Shown here: one piece after another, positions 63,607 to 64,000 of the stretch | Layout of the letters: each line of letters starts with the position of its first letter | Position numbering within the stretch: the stretch's first letter is position 1 | Assembly: GCF_900104025.1 (NCBI RefSeq) | Contig: NZ_FNIQ01000006.1 | Span: forward strand, 338,491 to 402,490 | Direction of reading: 5' to 3' | DNA: 64,000 nt | Origin: Geodermatophilus sp. DSM 45219 | GTDB lineage: Bacteria; Actinomycetota; Actinomycetes; Mycobacteriales; Geodermatophilaceae | The notes under the pieces: generated by a model | The model's database searches: none | What the model saw: the letters and a program-made list of their open reading frames with translations, nothing else | Told to the model about the DNA's origin: nothing | Made by a program: the position numbers and the translations under genes

Positions 63607-63622
63607 TCGTACATGTGTTCGA
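63607..63622 (+). promoter_or_regulatory. LexA/SOS box over the start codon
   Basis: TCGTAC-ATGT-GTTCGA matches the actinobacterial SOS box TCGAAC-N4-GTTCGA with one mismatch. It covers the expected transcription start and the ATG of the DUF222 gene, so LexA would block initiation. Confidence 0.55.
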
Positions 63623-64000
63623 ACGGTGAGGGCGGTGCGATCGAGGCGTTGACCTCGGCGCTGGACGCCCTTGCTGCGGAGGATCTGGCTCCGTTGTTCG
63701 GCCCGGCGCTGCTGGAGCGGTTGGGTCCGTTGCTGGTGGCGCAGAACCGGATCGCCGCGGAGGTGGCGCGCACGGTGCGGGAGTGCGAGGTGTCCGGCGC
63801 CGCGGAGCACGACGGGCTCAAGACGATGGGCTCCTGGCTGCGCGGGCACGGGCACCTGTCCGATGCCCAGGCCGCCCGGGTGGTGCGGGCCGGGCGGGCG
63901 CTGGTGCACCTGCCGGGGATGGCGGCGGCGTTCGCCGCCGGTGCGGTGACCGGCGAGCAGGCCGCGGTGCTCGGCCAGGTCGCCGAGCCCGCGGCCCTGG
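63613..64000 (+). CDS. DUF222 (13E12-type) protein, N-terminal part
   Basis: The first 129 residues of a DUF222 protein: LDALAAEDLAPLFGPALLER, helical AEHDGLKTMGSWLRGHGHLS and ARVVRAGRALVHLPGMAAAF ... VTGEQAAVLGQVAEP are typical. Full-length members carry a C-terminal HNH nuclease domain, outside this window. These genes are multicopy in actinobacteria and several in mycobacteria are SOS controlled. ATG 63613; codons are richer in TTG, CTT and GAT than in neighbouring genes. Confidence 0.85.
   Translation, partial: MCSNGEGGAIEALTSALDALAAEDLAPLFGPALLERLGPLLVAQNRIAAEVARTVRECEVSGAAEHDGLKTMGSWLRGHGHLSDAQAARVVRAGRALVHLPGMAAAFAAGAVTGEQAAVLGQVAEPAAL

Overview
The window is GC-rich (most third codon positions are G or C), starts many genes at GTG, packs genes with 4-8 bp overlaps and carries typical actinobacterial conserved families (DUF4192, DUF3099, DUF3039, DUF4193, DUF3710, DUF3159, DUF3000, HemQ, Cei, AcuC/Pat). 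The gene content and style suggest a Geodermatophilaceae-like actinobacterium (Blastococcus, Geodermatophilus or Modestobacter). That assignment is an inference from style and content, not from a database search. I saw no rRNA, tRNA, CRISPR array or intact insertion sequence.

Layout. 1-2 kb: copper operon on the minus strand (csoR, copZ, secreted copper-binding-like protein, copper P-type ATPase). 2-3 kb: hsp20 and its MerR/HspR-like regulator. 3-7 kb: SDR, STAS protein, YibE/F, methyltransferase, DksA/TraR zinc finger. 6.9-11.9 kb: five overlapping minus-strand genes for glycan or lipid modification (GT4, methyltransferase, alpha-toroid protein, two tandem GT2). 12-27 kb: DUF4192, S9 peptidase, an IdeR-like regulator, acuC-pat (protein lysine deacetylase/acetyltransferase), group 2 sigma factor, dtd, a disrupted HhH-GPD locus, psuG/psuK. 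27-44 kb: a housekeeping block (VanW, DUF7455, principal sigma factor, ppgK, suhB, cei, DUF4193, dut, DUF3710, hydrolase, OB-fold, DUF3159, two TrkA, APC permease). 44-60 kb: RNA methyltransferase, orphan LuxR regulator, dxs, fatty-acid beta-oxidation pair, RNase D, DUF3000, hemE-hemY-hemQ, msrB. 60-64 kb: a two-component pair with a truncated kinase, a membrane protein abutting it head to head, cspA, and the start of a DUF222 (13E12-type) gene.

From ideR to msrB the order closely follows what I recall of M. tuberculosis Rv2711 down to Rv2674. The core is therefore an ancient actinobacterial block with local insertions.

The most unusual signal is not a protein. A family of hairpin repeats sits directly on stop codons at eight places between 8.7 and 37.4 kb. 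Conserved flanks (stop codon plus AGAAGGACC at one end, GGCCGTTCC at the other) enclose stems whose sequence differs from copy to copy but stays complementary. Some copies are nested inside the loop of another, and one is translated as the N-terminus of a glycosyltransferase. A second palindrome family occurs at 20.5 and 50.1 kb. Regulatory sequence is readable in several places: a CsoR operator, an hsp20 operator over the -10 box, an ECF-type promoter for the group 2 sigma gene, an SOS box over the start codon of the DUF222 gene, and many -10 boxes 6-7 nt before start codons, which indicates widespread leaderless transcription.
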